Below are positions 54,260 to 64,000 of a DNA stretch of 64,000 bases, piece by piece. Every line of letters begins with the position of its first letter. Position 1 is the stretch's first letter. Made by a program: the position numbers and the translations under genes. The notes under the pieces are model-generated. The model saw nothing but the letters and a program-made list of their open reading frames with translations, was not told the origin of the DNA and ran no database searches. The stretch is taken from assembly GCA_037367355.1 (NCBI GenBank), contig CM074701.1:806001-870000 (forward strand), in the 5' to 3' direction. The DNA is from Neoscytalidium dimidiatum (lineage: Eukaryota > Ascomycota > Dothideomycetes > Botryosphaeriales > Botryosphaeriaceae).

Positions 54260-55359
54260 CTACTCTAGCAAATCCGGAGGCAGACTCCTGCTCAGCCTAC
54301 GCACACCTCTGGAAGCCTCGCACAGCGCCTCAGTCACATTGAACCGCTCCCTTTGCCCCCGTTTCTCCCTACCAGACGCGAAGAGAGCCTCCGCCTCGTC
54401 CCTCTCGCTCTTACCCAGCCCTTTATTCCCTCCCGTCTTGGCTCCGCCGGTGTCACATCCGCCGCCGCCGCCGCCGTCCTCGTCCTCGTCCTCTCCCTCG
54501 CCACCACCACCATCACCATGTCCCCGTAGAACCCTCGCCACGTCATCCTGCGCCTTCCTGTACCCGACGTCCAGCAAGCTGCGTAGCTTCTCCACGTCCG
54601 CCGGCCAGCGGTCCCCGAGCCGCCCGGCGGCGCCCTCGCCATGGCCCTCCACGACCCTGGCCGCTTTCTCGTAGTCCGCCAGCAGCTGTTTCGACGCCTG
54701 CAGTATCCGTGCGCCCGCCGCCGCGACGGGGCACGCGGCCACGGCGACGGTCGCGGACGATGGTGGCGCTGCGACGCCGCCGGCCAGCTGGCTCGCGCCG
54801 CGTTGCGCAGCAGCGGGCACGCGCGGGCGGAGAGCGTCGGCCACGGGACCGCGGATCTGGGCGAGGAGGGCTGCATCCGCGTCGGACCTGAAGCGGGAGC
54901 GGGCATCAGTGCTGTCGGTGAAGTTTTCGAATATGACAGGTTAATCAACCACCTGAAGAGGGAGAGCTCCTCACGCTTCCTGCTGTCTGGTCTGGATGGC
55001 CTTCAGCATCTCGTGCTTGTCCGCCTGGATCTGCTTCTTGAACTGCGCGAAGAACGCGTCGTCATCGTCCGCCGCGGAGCTCTCGTCGAACGCTCTCGCC
55101 GCGTGACGTAGGTCTCTGGCGCAGTGGAAAGGCGTGGTTAGTTGAAGGTGGGTGTGGAGTTTGGTGAGGCTGCGACTCACTGGCTCACGGTGATGGGAGG
55201 CTCGTCATCCTCGAAACCCTGAGATGTGTAGCTGCCAGCTCTGTGAGCGTTGGAGCCCCTATCGTCTGTATAGGGAGGACGTTAGCACGCTGAGATGTAG
55301 AACAGTGAAGCGCGGTCAGATCACTCACCTTCAGGCTTCCTTCTAGTGCTGCGCTGCAT
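54260..55359 (-). CDS. unrecognised four-exon protein, 294 residues
   Basis: Exons 55329-55359, 55181-55265, 54975-55115 and 54260-54887 join in frame across introns of 63, 65 and 87 bp. The start MQRSTRRKPEDDRGSN is short and basic/polar. Next is a helical acidic region (DESSAADDDDAFFAQFKKQI) with QADKHEMLKAIQTRQQEASD, then DAALLAQIRGPVADALRPRV, ALRP-rich helices and LRSLLDVGYRKAQDDVARVL. A low-complexity insert of Gly, Asp and Glu (EGEDEDEDGGGGGG) lies around residue 230. Its ends are helical (LSKSERDEAEALF). I do not recognise the family. The several short exons, each with proper branch sites, and steady phase make a real gene likely. Confidence 0.72.
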
Positions 55360-56901
55360 TAGGTGAAGAAGGCGACCAATAGGAAAATTTACGGGCGTGA
55401 TGGAACTGGATTCACTGTTGCATGTAGATGCCTCGCTACGATTGCTAGGAGTGTGAATGGTGACGAAGGGCGAACGCAAGGAAAAGGGATCCGGTTATCT
55501 TGGGCGCTTGTAGAAGGCAAGCTTCGTGGAGCGACTGCCCGAATTGGGTTGAGGAACCAACGCCGAATACCGCACATGGCGCATTCTAGGATGAGACCAG
55601 CTGTGAGTACAGCAAGTAAGACTAAAGCCATCGTGTGATTACATGAATAATTATAAATTGATAATTGCTTCCACGATTAGGAATTGTCATATAATTGCCC
55701 TTTCGAATGTCTCAGACGCACAATTTGTCGTTATTCGAATTAGATCATGGCAAGAAGATAAGGGGGGGAAACAAGAAAAAAGGTCGCGGTAAACCTGCGA
55801 GAGCAAGGCTTCAATCAGGGACGCAAAATAGTATGCCCGGTGACAAACGCCGATGAATTATATAAGCCCGTCTAACACATACCGAGTCCTCAAAAACTAC
55901 ATCTCCGTATCTCCTCTGTGTCTCTTCTGTCTCTCTACCCAATTTTCTTTTGCCACCCCCATCACTCATCAAATCCATTCAAATAAGCACACAGCACGTA
56001 GGCTGAGGACCCAGTTGTGGAATTAGCCAGCTACTCTACATGAAAGAAGTTCCGACCCGCAGGTGCTTTCCTCCACATAGACTGCTAGCCGTTTCAATAG
56101 AAACCAAATAAAAGGCGGAAGGACCTGCTACCAGGCAAGAAATGAAGAAGAGAGGCCTCCAGTGTCCATCGATACACCATTCCATGGTATGAGGACTCAC
56201 GTTTGGCCCCTCCCCCCTTTTTTTTTCCTTTTATCCGTGATCATCAGCAGGTAAGAAGACGGTCGAGAAAAGGAAGATAGCAAAGAATTTCTCTCCGATT
56301 GATAGCCAAAAAGAAAAAAAATAAAAGCAGACGCGTCTGAAATGATGCAGCGAACAAGAGTAATAGATAAAATCACTTTTCCTGCCTCAGGGAAAACTTG
56401 TAAGAACCATTCTTAGAAGAAGCCAGAAAACACCCTACCATGGACCCTTGCAACCTTCCATCCAACCGCCGTACTCGTTCCTCATCTTAGGTTTTCCCTG
56501 CCATATCTTCACCTCCCTGGAGGGTGTAAACTTTATCGAAATGTGTACCGTCGAAAAGAAATGGAATATGCAAAGTGGATAAAGAGAAAAGAAGTCGAGA
56601 AACGAGCGCAAGAATGAGTAAGTTGACGAGCATGCAAGAAACCATTGAAAAGCTGATGAGTACGCATATAGCAAAAGCCAGCAATGCCTTCGCCAGTCGT
56701 GAGGTTAATGCTAAAATTCAGAATAAAAATAAATCAAAGCCTCCAACATGCAATGAGTCATGATCATGCCCTGGTCATATCGTTCTTGGCTTTCTCGTGT
56801 CTCGCATCGCCCGAATTCTTCATCTGTAGAATCTGTATCTTCAAGTTGGTCTCTGTAGAGCTGGGTAGGTGGAGTCATCCGTCTAGTGACTTCCGAGTAA
56901 C
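55360..56901. other. intergenic 1.5 kb
   Basis: Upstream region of the four-exon gene and 3' flank of the PSP1 gene. Contains many A-rich short runs and a CCCCTCCCCCC-T9 tract near 56210. No gene supported. Confidence 0.5.
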
Positions 56902-59556
56902 TTATGGACCAGCGCGCTGATTGAGAGAAAGGCTTTGTCCCAGAACACGGGCAAGATCTTGGTCGTTGTCGTTGTGAGAGGTCTCGCCAGCGCGAGAGTT
57001 GCCGACATCCTGACCAGGGAAGGGGGAATAGCTGCCCGGATAGCCGCTTCCAAGAGCTGGTCCAGGTCCACTGCCGTAACCATATTGGTACGGCATGAAG
57101 CGATTCATTGGCGGATTTTGCATCCAAGCTGGTGCGTAGGCCGGCGCAACAGGATTGAACCCACCAAAAGCCGGAGAGGGGGTATAGTTATAGAGCGGAC
57201 GACCATGTTGCTCCGCATATTCTTGTTGAGCCTCATTCGGATTTACCTCAAGTCCTCCAGGCGTACGAGGTGCTGAACAACCGTTAGTACCTATCTTAAG
57301 AGGTTGTGACTGTCTAAACATACCACTGAAAGCACCCCGTCCGTAGCTTGGTCCAACTGCCATGGCGGTAGCGAATCCATTTCCGTTAGCGTTGGAAGTC
57401 GCTCCGGGGCCAAGGCTGGACGGAGGGGGGAGTTGTGAGAGAGCATTTGACGGCGTTGCGAATGAAGCCGGGTTTACCGCAGACATCCAGATGCGTGCCT
57501 TATACACCTTAAAAAGATCCGTAACCAGATGATTGAAGTTGATGTAACAATCGGCATAATAAAAGAATGTAAGCTTCTTGTAGTCGAGTTGGTACTCGGC
57601 GTCAAGGATCTCCATGGTAAGGCCATGCTCAATAGCCTTCTGTTGGCACACGCGCTTCGCTTTTGCCTCTGCGCCTTCCTTATCTCGGAGCACCTGAATC
57701 TCGTGGCCTTGTGCGAGGCGTTTTAACATTTTGGGTCGAATGTCATCAACGATCGGAGCCTGGAGTGGAGGTCGCGGGCCCATGCCGCCTTCTCTCCCGA
57801 ACTGTTCGCCATTCGAAGCAGCGAGCATCCCATTGGGATTCGCGACTCCACTGTTGCCATTTTGAACATGACGCGAGAACATCATAAGCCACCGGAAATG
57901 TTGCTCAGACGCTTCCTTGAGGTGCTGTCTAGCATCTTCCAGAGTGACATCACAGTGCGTGACTTGGCCCAAGTCTTGTCCGCGGTCACCCTCCACGATC
58001 ACCATATCGCCGGCCTTCACCTCAAGTCCCACATTCTCTGGAATGTAGTATACGTCGGATCTCGAGCACTTGAATGTGACGATGTACAAGTGTTTCGTGG
58101 GACGAGCAACGCTTGGTGGCGCATACGGGTTCACCATACTGGGAGCCGTAGCGGTGATGCCGGGGACGACTGTGTGAGCACTGCGCATGGCGGGACCGAC
58201 ACCCGAGAAGTACGACTGCGCGAAAGCGCGGTCATGAGCCTGACCTAGCTCAATGGCGGATTCCTCATCGCCCGAATTCGACCTAAAGTGATCGTACTCG
58301 CGTTCTTGGTTGTAGCTTTGAGATCGCATCTGAGACGATGGTGAGTGCAGGCTGCGGCTAATATCTGGCTGGCTGTTCTGGGACATGCGTGAAGCACTCA
58401 GATCGTCGTCTAGGTTGCCGTCACTTGAGAAAAAAGAGTTGTTCATGCGCGAGTGAGAGTGAGGTGTGACGACGGCGAATGAGTGACGGCGGCTCTGTGA
58501 GCCCTCGTCTATTGGGTCGAAGCTGAGTGAGTTCCAGGCAGACCGGTTCGAGCCGTCGTTGGCACGTGAGAGAGAGAAGTCAGTTCGGAGTGGGGACATT
58601 TCACTGAACCGTCTGTCGGCTAGCCCTCTGCCAAGCATGCCGACGGAATTATGAGCACCTGACTCCAATTCGTTGTCATCCGCTTCATCAATAGCATAGT
58701 CAGATTCTGAGAACGTCTGTGAGCGCTGTGGCGACCAAGCACCAGCATTGACACTGGTGCTCGACGCGCGGTGCCGTACGCCGAGCGCCTGCTTTAGCAG
58801 AGCAGAAGAATGTGGCCCTGCTGGTGCTTTGCTTACTGGCACAGCACTTTGGACGCTGCTTACTTCTTCCTCATGCAGGTCACCAAGGATCCCTGCGCGA
58901 GAGGGCTGGTGAATTGCTTGAAAGCTGGCGCGCACGCGGCTGGACGGATTCGGGAGCGGACCATCCTCGCTTTGACCAACAGAATACGATTGGGATCTCA
59001 TAGTTTTCCTCGAATGCAGAGACTCTTCTGCAGGTCCCTCGTGGCCGGGAGAGCGGAGGTCATCTCCAATGCCAAGTGCGGAGGCGAACAGGTTTGAGGG
59101 GGATTGCGGTAACTCTGTCAGGCGCGATGGCGGCTCGCGGCGGGCGTCAGATGTCCAAGGATTACTGTATGAGACGGTTCCAGCAGACGACTTGTGCGCC
59201 AAAGTATTCCATGACCCATGTTCGCCTGGAGTCGGCGGTTGAGAATTATTGGAGGTTATGGAAACTCCTCCTTGAGAAGCTCTCCGGGCCGCAGTAGGTC
59301 CCGACTGAACTTCTGAGAGCCAGGAACCCCGGCGCAATGGAGGAAGGCCTTGAGCACCTTTGATAGGCGTGGAGCCCGCTGGCTTTTTCACCACAATATC
59401 CTTCTCGTCTTCAGAGGACGCTACTGCCTCTGAATGAGGGCTTCCACCGCGAGGGGCCTGTCCGAGAGGCTTATCCAGATAGAATGGAGACCCGTTCTTG
59501 TGAGGGAGCGCAACTTTTGAACTAAGCTGTGCGCGAGTTGATGGTATCGACGTCAT
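56902..59556 (-). CDS. PSP1: PSP1-domain protein
   Basis: Single exon, 884 residues. A long disordered Ser/Gln-rich N-terminus (about 1-490) precedes the Psp1 C-terminal domain: LYIVTFKCSRSDVYYIPENV, VKAGDMVIVEGDRGQDLGQV, QQKAIEHGLTMEILDAEYQL, KLTFFYYADCYINFNHLVTD and LFKVYKARIWMSAVNP. This is the same domain as S. cerevisiae Psp1 (linked genetically to DNA polymerase alpha mutants and found in cytoplasmic mRNP granules) and its bacterial relatives of the PSP1/RicT family. A C-terminal Gly/Pro/Tyr-rich extension (AYAPAWMQNP, YQYGYGSGPGP) follows. A leader intron lies upstream. No frame break is seen. Confidence 0.92.
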   Translation of the reverse strand: MTSIPSTRAQLSSKVALPHKNGSPFYLDKPLGQAPRGGSPHSEAVASSEDEKDIVVKKPAGSTPIKGAQGLPPLRRGSWLSEVQSGPTAARRASQGGVSITSNNSQPPTPGEHGSWNTLAHKSSAGTVSYSNPWTSDARREPPSRLTELPQSPSNLFASALGIGDDLRSPGHEGPAEESLHSRKTMRSQSYSVGQSEDGPLPNPSSRVRASFQAIHQPSRAGILGDLHEEEVSSVQSAVPVSKAPAGPHSSALLKQALGVRHRASSTSVNAGAWSPQRSQTFSESDYAIDEADDNELESGAHNSVGMLGRGLADRRFSEMSPLRTDFSLSRANDGSNRSAWNSLSFDPIDEGSQSRRHSFAVVTPHSHSRMNNSFFSSDGNLDDDLSASRMSQNSQPDISRSLHSPSSQMRSQSYNQEREYDHFRSNSGDEESAIELGQAHDRAFAQSYFSGVGPAMRSAHTVVPGITATAPSMVNPYAPPSVARPTKHLYIVTFKCSRSDVYYIPENVGLEVKAGDMVIVEGDRGQDLGQVTHCDVTLEDARQHLKEASEQHFRWLMMFSRHVQNGNSGVANPNGMLAASNGEQFGREGGMGPRPPLQAPIVDDIRPKMLKRLAQGHEIQVLRDKEGAEAKAKRVCQQKAIEHGLTMEILDAEYQLDYKKLTFFYYADCYINFNHLVTDLFKVYKARIWMSAVNPASFATPSNALSQLPPPSSLGPGATSNANGNGFATAMAVGPSYGRGAFSGMFRQSQPLKIGTNGCSAPRTPGGLEVNPNEAQQEYAEQHGRPLYNYTPSPAFGGFNPVAPAYAPAWMQNPPMNRFMPYQYGYGSGPGPALGSGYPGSYSPFPGQDVGNSRAGETSHNDNDQDLARVLGQSLSLNQRAGP

Positions 59557-59615
59557 GTTTAGTGAGCTTGAGGCTTAGAGAGCGATGGTAAGTTTAAACT
59601 GGCAAGGTTACCAAC

Positions 59616-59671
59616 CTGGTGTGTTGTTAGCGAAGAAGTTATTTGTGGGGGGTGGGGGGGTTTCTACTTAC
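59616..59671 (-). other. probable 5' untranslated intron of PSP1 gene
   Basis: GTAAGT donor at 59671, CGCTAACA branch and CACCAG acceptor ending at 59616: a 56-bp intron ending about 60 bp before the ATG. All signals are consensus. It does not change the protein. Confidence 0.6.
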
Positions 59672-62600
59672 TATTGGGCGGCGACCCGCCAGTTATGTTT
59701 GCTGGCTGGATGTCACGGAGAAAAGGCGAGAAGAGATCGCCTTAATATTATTCTTCGGGTGATCGAGTAATGCGAAACCAATCGGTCGAAGTTGCGCTCT
59801 AAAATTGGCCATTAGCATTGCACGGGGTTAGACACGGGATGACGGTATTCATCTAGTGTTGCGAGGAGAAGGGAAAACAAAGTAAGATTGATCTGGATTC
59901 AAGGGTTTGTCTTTGATGTGCAGTCAAGCATTTCAAACAAAGCGCGACACGTAGTGGCGTCAAATAAGGCTGGAGGCGGCGTAGGCGCAACACTGATGTA
60001 AGACAGAAACAAGTATCCGTCGTAAGAATTGACGTGACGGCAATGCTTGGCAACTCGTGCGAGGTGTAGAACCAACAACCTTGGCAAAGAATGATGGATC
60101 ACCGGCACGCGGCCATAAGGCTTAGGGGCGAGCAGGTTTGGGCTTGCAGGAATTCGTAATACGTACGTACCTTGATTTTACTGGAACAGGGTCGGAGGAT
60201 TCCTGGCTCGAAGAACGGTCGGAGATATGTTTTGTGGTCCGAGGGTCGCGGTAGGTTTGGAAAATGATGTGATGGTGCGGTCGAGGTTTGAGGTGGTCGC
60301 GCGTGGTTGCGTTGGGAATGGGTCAATACGCAGCCTCGTGACTGGTTCACGTAGCTAGGTCGCGCTTTGCGCTTGCGATTACTATGTACTTCCAGGTCAA
60401 TACAGAACAACTTGAGGTCACAGTTTCCAGCGAAGATAAGCGCACGATAGTCGCGCAAGAAACCTACGCGCCGGACCATAGCGCGAGCTGGCAGAGGAAT
60501 GGACAATATCCAAGCTCAGGGGACAAATATCCGCGGTCCTTAACTGAGCTGGAGCCAGTCCTCTACCACCAACCGCCGCCACTGCTTGCGCCACATTGTC
60601 CATGCTCAATGGTATCGGAGAGCAAGGCCCGTATGACAGCGCATGGGTTGCCGAGTGCAGCGCGACAGACGTGCACATGCAGGCTGACCACGCATCCAGA
60701 GAAAGATGCGCGATTTCGGAGCATGTCCGAGCCCCACCGAAGGCCGGGTCGCCACCTTGGCTAGCCCATCTGTGGCGACAAAGTCGCAGTGCGAGGCAGT
60801 GGTGTCATGCGAGCGCGTAGGTTTCGAGGCAAGGCCGGAGGGATCGCGCGGCGAAGGCGATGAAGGCGGCGAAGAATGAAAGCGCTTACCTAGTGTACAG
60901 AATATTGGAAAACAATTACAAGCGAGTAGACGGCGGATGCGACAGCGCTTCTATGTCTATATTTCAACAAAATCACTACTGTGCAATCAGCGCCAGAGCG
61001 AGCCGCTGAAGGGTGCAGCACCGCTTCGATTCCGAGGGGTGTCGGGGTGCCAGACGTACCGGAAAGAGAGCTCTATCGCGGGTGTCTCGGCGCAGTCGTC
61101 AGGGTCTTCAGAGGTTGAAAGCTGCTTTACACGGGCGTTCAGCTGTCGGGCTTCGAGCGTCGGGCGGCGGACGAGCAGAGGACAGCGTACCTGTCTTCGT
61201 ACAAGCAACCCTCAATGCGCCAAACTTTTGTTCCAGTCTATCCCAAATCTTTCAGAGGCGTGCGTGTGTCGCGTGGTGGTGGGCGGTGGGTGGGCGTGTC
61301 GGGGCGGAATCGTGGCATGAGAGGACGCAGCAGGGCGGCATGCGACGGTATACCGGGGAGAATGTGGGGAAGGCGCGCCACGCTTTGCCTCGTTCGAGCC
61401 GCAGGTCTCCGGGCGATCAGGCAGGGCAGGACGGTGGCGTTCGCGCAGGAGATCAGCGGAAGGACATTGTCTCGTCGCGATGGGGGAGAGGTGGGCGCGC
61501 AGGCGCAGGGACGGCGAGGCGAAGCGTGAGGTGGAGGTGTCTCGGGAGGCGACGCTGCAGCTGGTGGACTGACAATCCAGTCCCTGGAGCTGGGGTGGGC
61601 CGAGAGCTCGCTTCGCGCCGTTGTTCCCCAGCGATCTGTCTGGCGGCCGCGGGGACTCGGGGCCTGGGGCGCTGCCGGTGCGCGGCGGGCAGTCGGGCGA
61701 TCGGGCTGGCGGGGCGCGAGCTGGAGCTGGACGCTGGACGCTGGGCTGCTGGGGCGCGCGCGCGCAACGAGGGCGGGTTGGGGGAGGTGCGCAGGCTGGA
61801 GACAGTGCTCGCGAGTCTGACAGAGCGTGGTGACGCGAGAGAGCGCTGAGCAGGAGATCGCCTCAAGACGCGGTGGCAGGCAGGCACCGCACAACGCCTC
61901 TACTTTGTATGTATGCGGCTTGGTGCGCGCACTGGCCATGCGGGGAAGAAGGCTAGGCTGCTTCGGGCGCCGCGAAGGCTGCTCTGCGCCGGCGCCGAGA
62001 CAAACCTGCAGCTCAGCGGTGGCAGGCGGTGATCGGCATCCATGGCGGTTGCATCGCGAGAAGCCCGTCATCACCTCAGGGCTTGCGGTCCGCCCGGAGT
62101 CCTGCAGCCCTCCCCGACCGCAACTGCGTGCCCGGGGCTCGACTGCGCCTGGCCACGCGCCCCCCTCCTGCGCACGCAACGCAACCGCTCTCCGCATCGC
62201 GCTGCACTGCGCTGCCTGCGCACCGCCCGCCTCGCCCGGGCCTGGCCTGACCGCGCCCGCCGCCCGCTGCTGGCTGAAAAGCGCGCGCGCCCGCTGTTCA
62301 GCCTGATGCTGCTTCTCCATCGCCGGTCCTGAGGCCAGAGCCCAGCGGCCAGAGCCCAGAGCCCAGAGCCCAGAGCCCAGCGGCGCTCCGCCGGAACGGC
62401 GCTCTCCAGTCTGCCGCGAGGATGGGGCCGCAAGGGGCATGTCACGCGCGCTTGCGTTGCCTGACACTAGAGCTCCAGCGCCCAGTTGCTTCAAGGTAAG
62501 TTCTGGTCTAGCCCCGCTTGGAGAGCCAGAGCCTTTGTGTGCCGCGTTGCTAACCAAAGCCGCCCATTCCTTGGACTCAACACGCGTCCAGAACGCAAAT

Positions 62601-64000
62601 GAGGGGCCTTCGATATGCAAGCTTTCTCCGCCGCCCCTCTGTGATTGCACGCGCTGCGCCAGCCCCGTTGCGGATTTGCGGGGTAGCAGCTGCGGATTCT
62701 CCATGGCCGTTTGGCGAGCAGGGTGCCATATTACCAGCTGTCGTGAGATTAATTGCTCTCTTCCGGATTGGCCGCTGCGTTCCACCTGCCCTCCGCGCCC
62801 TCGCCCTCGCCTTCGCTGCGGCCCCAGCCTGCCGAACCCTCAAACGCAAAAATCTCTCTGTCCACCGTTTCGGGTCCGTATATTTTTTTTTCCCTTGGGA
62901 TGCCGCGGCTCCCATAAGCATAAGTGGCGCCACTAAGGCTGCAGCTCCAGTTCCCAGCCTCTGGTAAATGCGACGCTTGCTGTGTCCACGCTCACCAGCT
63001 TCAATGCAACTTCGAGAACAGGAAATCAGATTCCCAGCTCGCATGCTCGTCTTGCGTTTGATATTCCGGCCAAGTGGAGATCGTGCTCGTCGCGCCCCAA
63101 TTATCCCGTGCCAATGCCCTCCCAATTGGACTTCTGATCAGCTCAGAGACCCGGTTTTTCTGTCTCTTCACATGCGTGGTTTTCTTTTTCTTTTTTCTTT
63201 TGTCCCCTCGCACCTCCCTGCTAGTGCGAGGCGGAAGACTCGGAAGATTTCCCGAATCTTAGACCATGCCTCGAAGTGGCGTCAGCGCATGTACTTTCTA
63301 CCGGCTCTGTATACTCGTCGCCTTCCAAGTTCAGGTGTGGTCGGAGATTGTTGAGCGCGTGCTAACCTGCATGTGTAGGTAGCCCGCGATCGCCGTTGTA
63401 TAATGGGTCGTATTTACCTATAGCTCGGGTCCGCTAGCATGAATCGGGGCTCAGCACCTGAGCCCGATCGATTTCAGGGACCCTCCCGCATTTCGTCGTG
63501 TCATGGCGCTACTGCGAGTGAAGAATCGAATATGCTAACCGAGCGTTGGGCTCTCCGGCACAATATGGCTCCCGTCCGGTGAACACAGGCCCCATCCCGA
63601 ATGTTGCTCTATGCTCTCGTCTTCTCAGGGAGCATGCGAGGTCCTCTTTCATCGCTACGTCACACCCTGGCTAATACCGGGCCCCCCTTCAAGATGATCC
63701 CGGAATTATGTCGACGGTTGAAACAAAGGAATCGTCAATGAGGTGCGAGGAAACAGGTCAGGTTTTGAGTGATCGAATCGACCGCGCGATTTTCGGGTGG
63801 GTCGTGAGATGCGAAGAAAACAGGAGATAGTCCATGCCGGTGGTCGCCAGATGCTCTGGATCGGGAGCTGATTTTCCGAGACATGCAGGTTGACCCATCA
63901 GGGTGCTGCTGCGACGCAACTGTGGCATGGCGAGATGTGCTGATGCTGAGTATGCAATGGTCGAACCAGCGTAAAATCCCTCTCAAAAAAATTTTGTCGG
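59672..64000. other. long GC-rich region, no supported gene
   Basis: 4.3 kb to the right edge. Between 61200 and 62500 the sequence is very GC-rich and both strands show long open frames (for example 61238-62785 minus), but these have biased composition and no domain or intron structure. A 7-bp tandem repeat lies at 62332-62384. The last kilobase is mixed in composition. This could be promoter and leader sequence for a gene beyond the edge. Confidence 0.5.
62332..62384. repeat. CAGAGCC tandem repeat
   Basis: Four tight copies of the 7-bp unit CAGAGCC (ccagagcccagagcccagagcccagag), flanked by variants with AGCGGCC. It sits in the GC-rich region and produces WALGSG-like repeats in the minus-strand frame, which argues that frame is an artefact. 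Confidence 0.9.

Noticed and set aside
61238..62785. 515-codon minus-strand open frame
   Set aside because: GC-driven, spans the CAGAGCC tandem repeat and shows no domain, signal or splice structure; overlapping frames on the other strand are equally long.

Overview
This window looks like filamentous ascomycete (Pezizomycotina) nuclear DNA, and a dothideomycete is plausible. Genes are short-spaced and lie on both strands. Introns are mostly 48-115 bases, with GTAAGT-like donors, CTAAC/TAAC branch points and AG acceptors. The proteins are typical of this group: HUL4-type HECT ligase, PDK1/Pkh kinase, Psp1, SWIB-domain SWI/SNF-RSC subunit, RPL15, Zn2Cys6 regulator, fungal STAND NTPase. I joined exons by reading splice signals directly. 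I see no rRNA, tRNA, CRISPR array or intact transposon.

Left end (1-11 kb) is accessory. It holds the tail of a BTB-domain gene, a 994-residue NLR-like STAND protein (fungal STAND N-terminal region, NACHT, degenerate ankyrins), a collapsed FAD-monooxygenase pseudogene, a NAD(P)-binding Rossmann gene and a Zn2Cys6 regulator. The pseudogene and the Rossmann gene diverge from a 316-bp promoter with three CGGATCCG palindromes (CGG-N2-CCG, the half-site type bound by Zn2Cys6 proteins). This looks like the remnant of a small pathway cluster. A second broken reading frame lies upstream of the regulator.

The middle (11-31 kb) mixes housekeeping and accessory genes: HECT E3 ligase, cytosine-deaminase-like amidohydrolase divergent from a SWI/SNF-RSC subunit, a 62-residue membrane protein, a Baeyer-Villiger-type monooxygenase, a secreted tannase/feruloyl esterase-family protein and a 61-residue secreted cysteine-rich protein. 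The small membrane and secreted genes are two-exon and easily missed.

The right part (31-60 kb) is mainly core: four-exon RPL15, a CHIP-type TPR/U-box co-chaperone ligase, a disordered Ser-rich protein, the PDK1/Pkh kinase (with an in-frame, stop-free 54-nt intron), an RNase H-fold protein whose start codon seems to be assembled by splicing downstream of a ~150-bp (CA)n leader, a type II membrane glycosyltransferase-like protein, a J-domain protein, an unrecognised four-exon acidic/Gly-rich protein, and Psp1. The last 4.4 kb is GC-rich, with a 7-bp minisatellite and no gene I can support.

No completely new multi-gene system is evident. The most unusual items are the decayed cluster with intact operator-like palindromes, the splice-created start codon behind a hypervariable dinucleotide leader, and the NLR.
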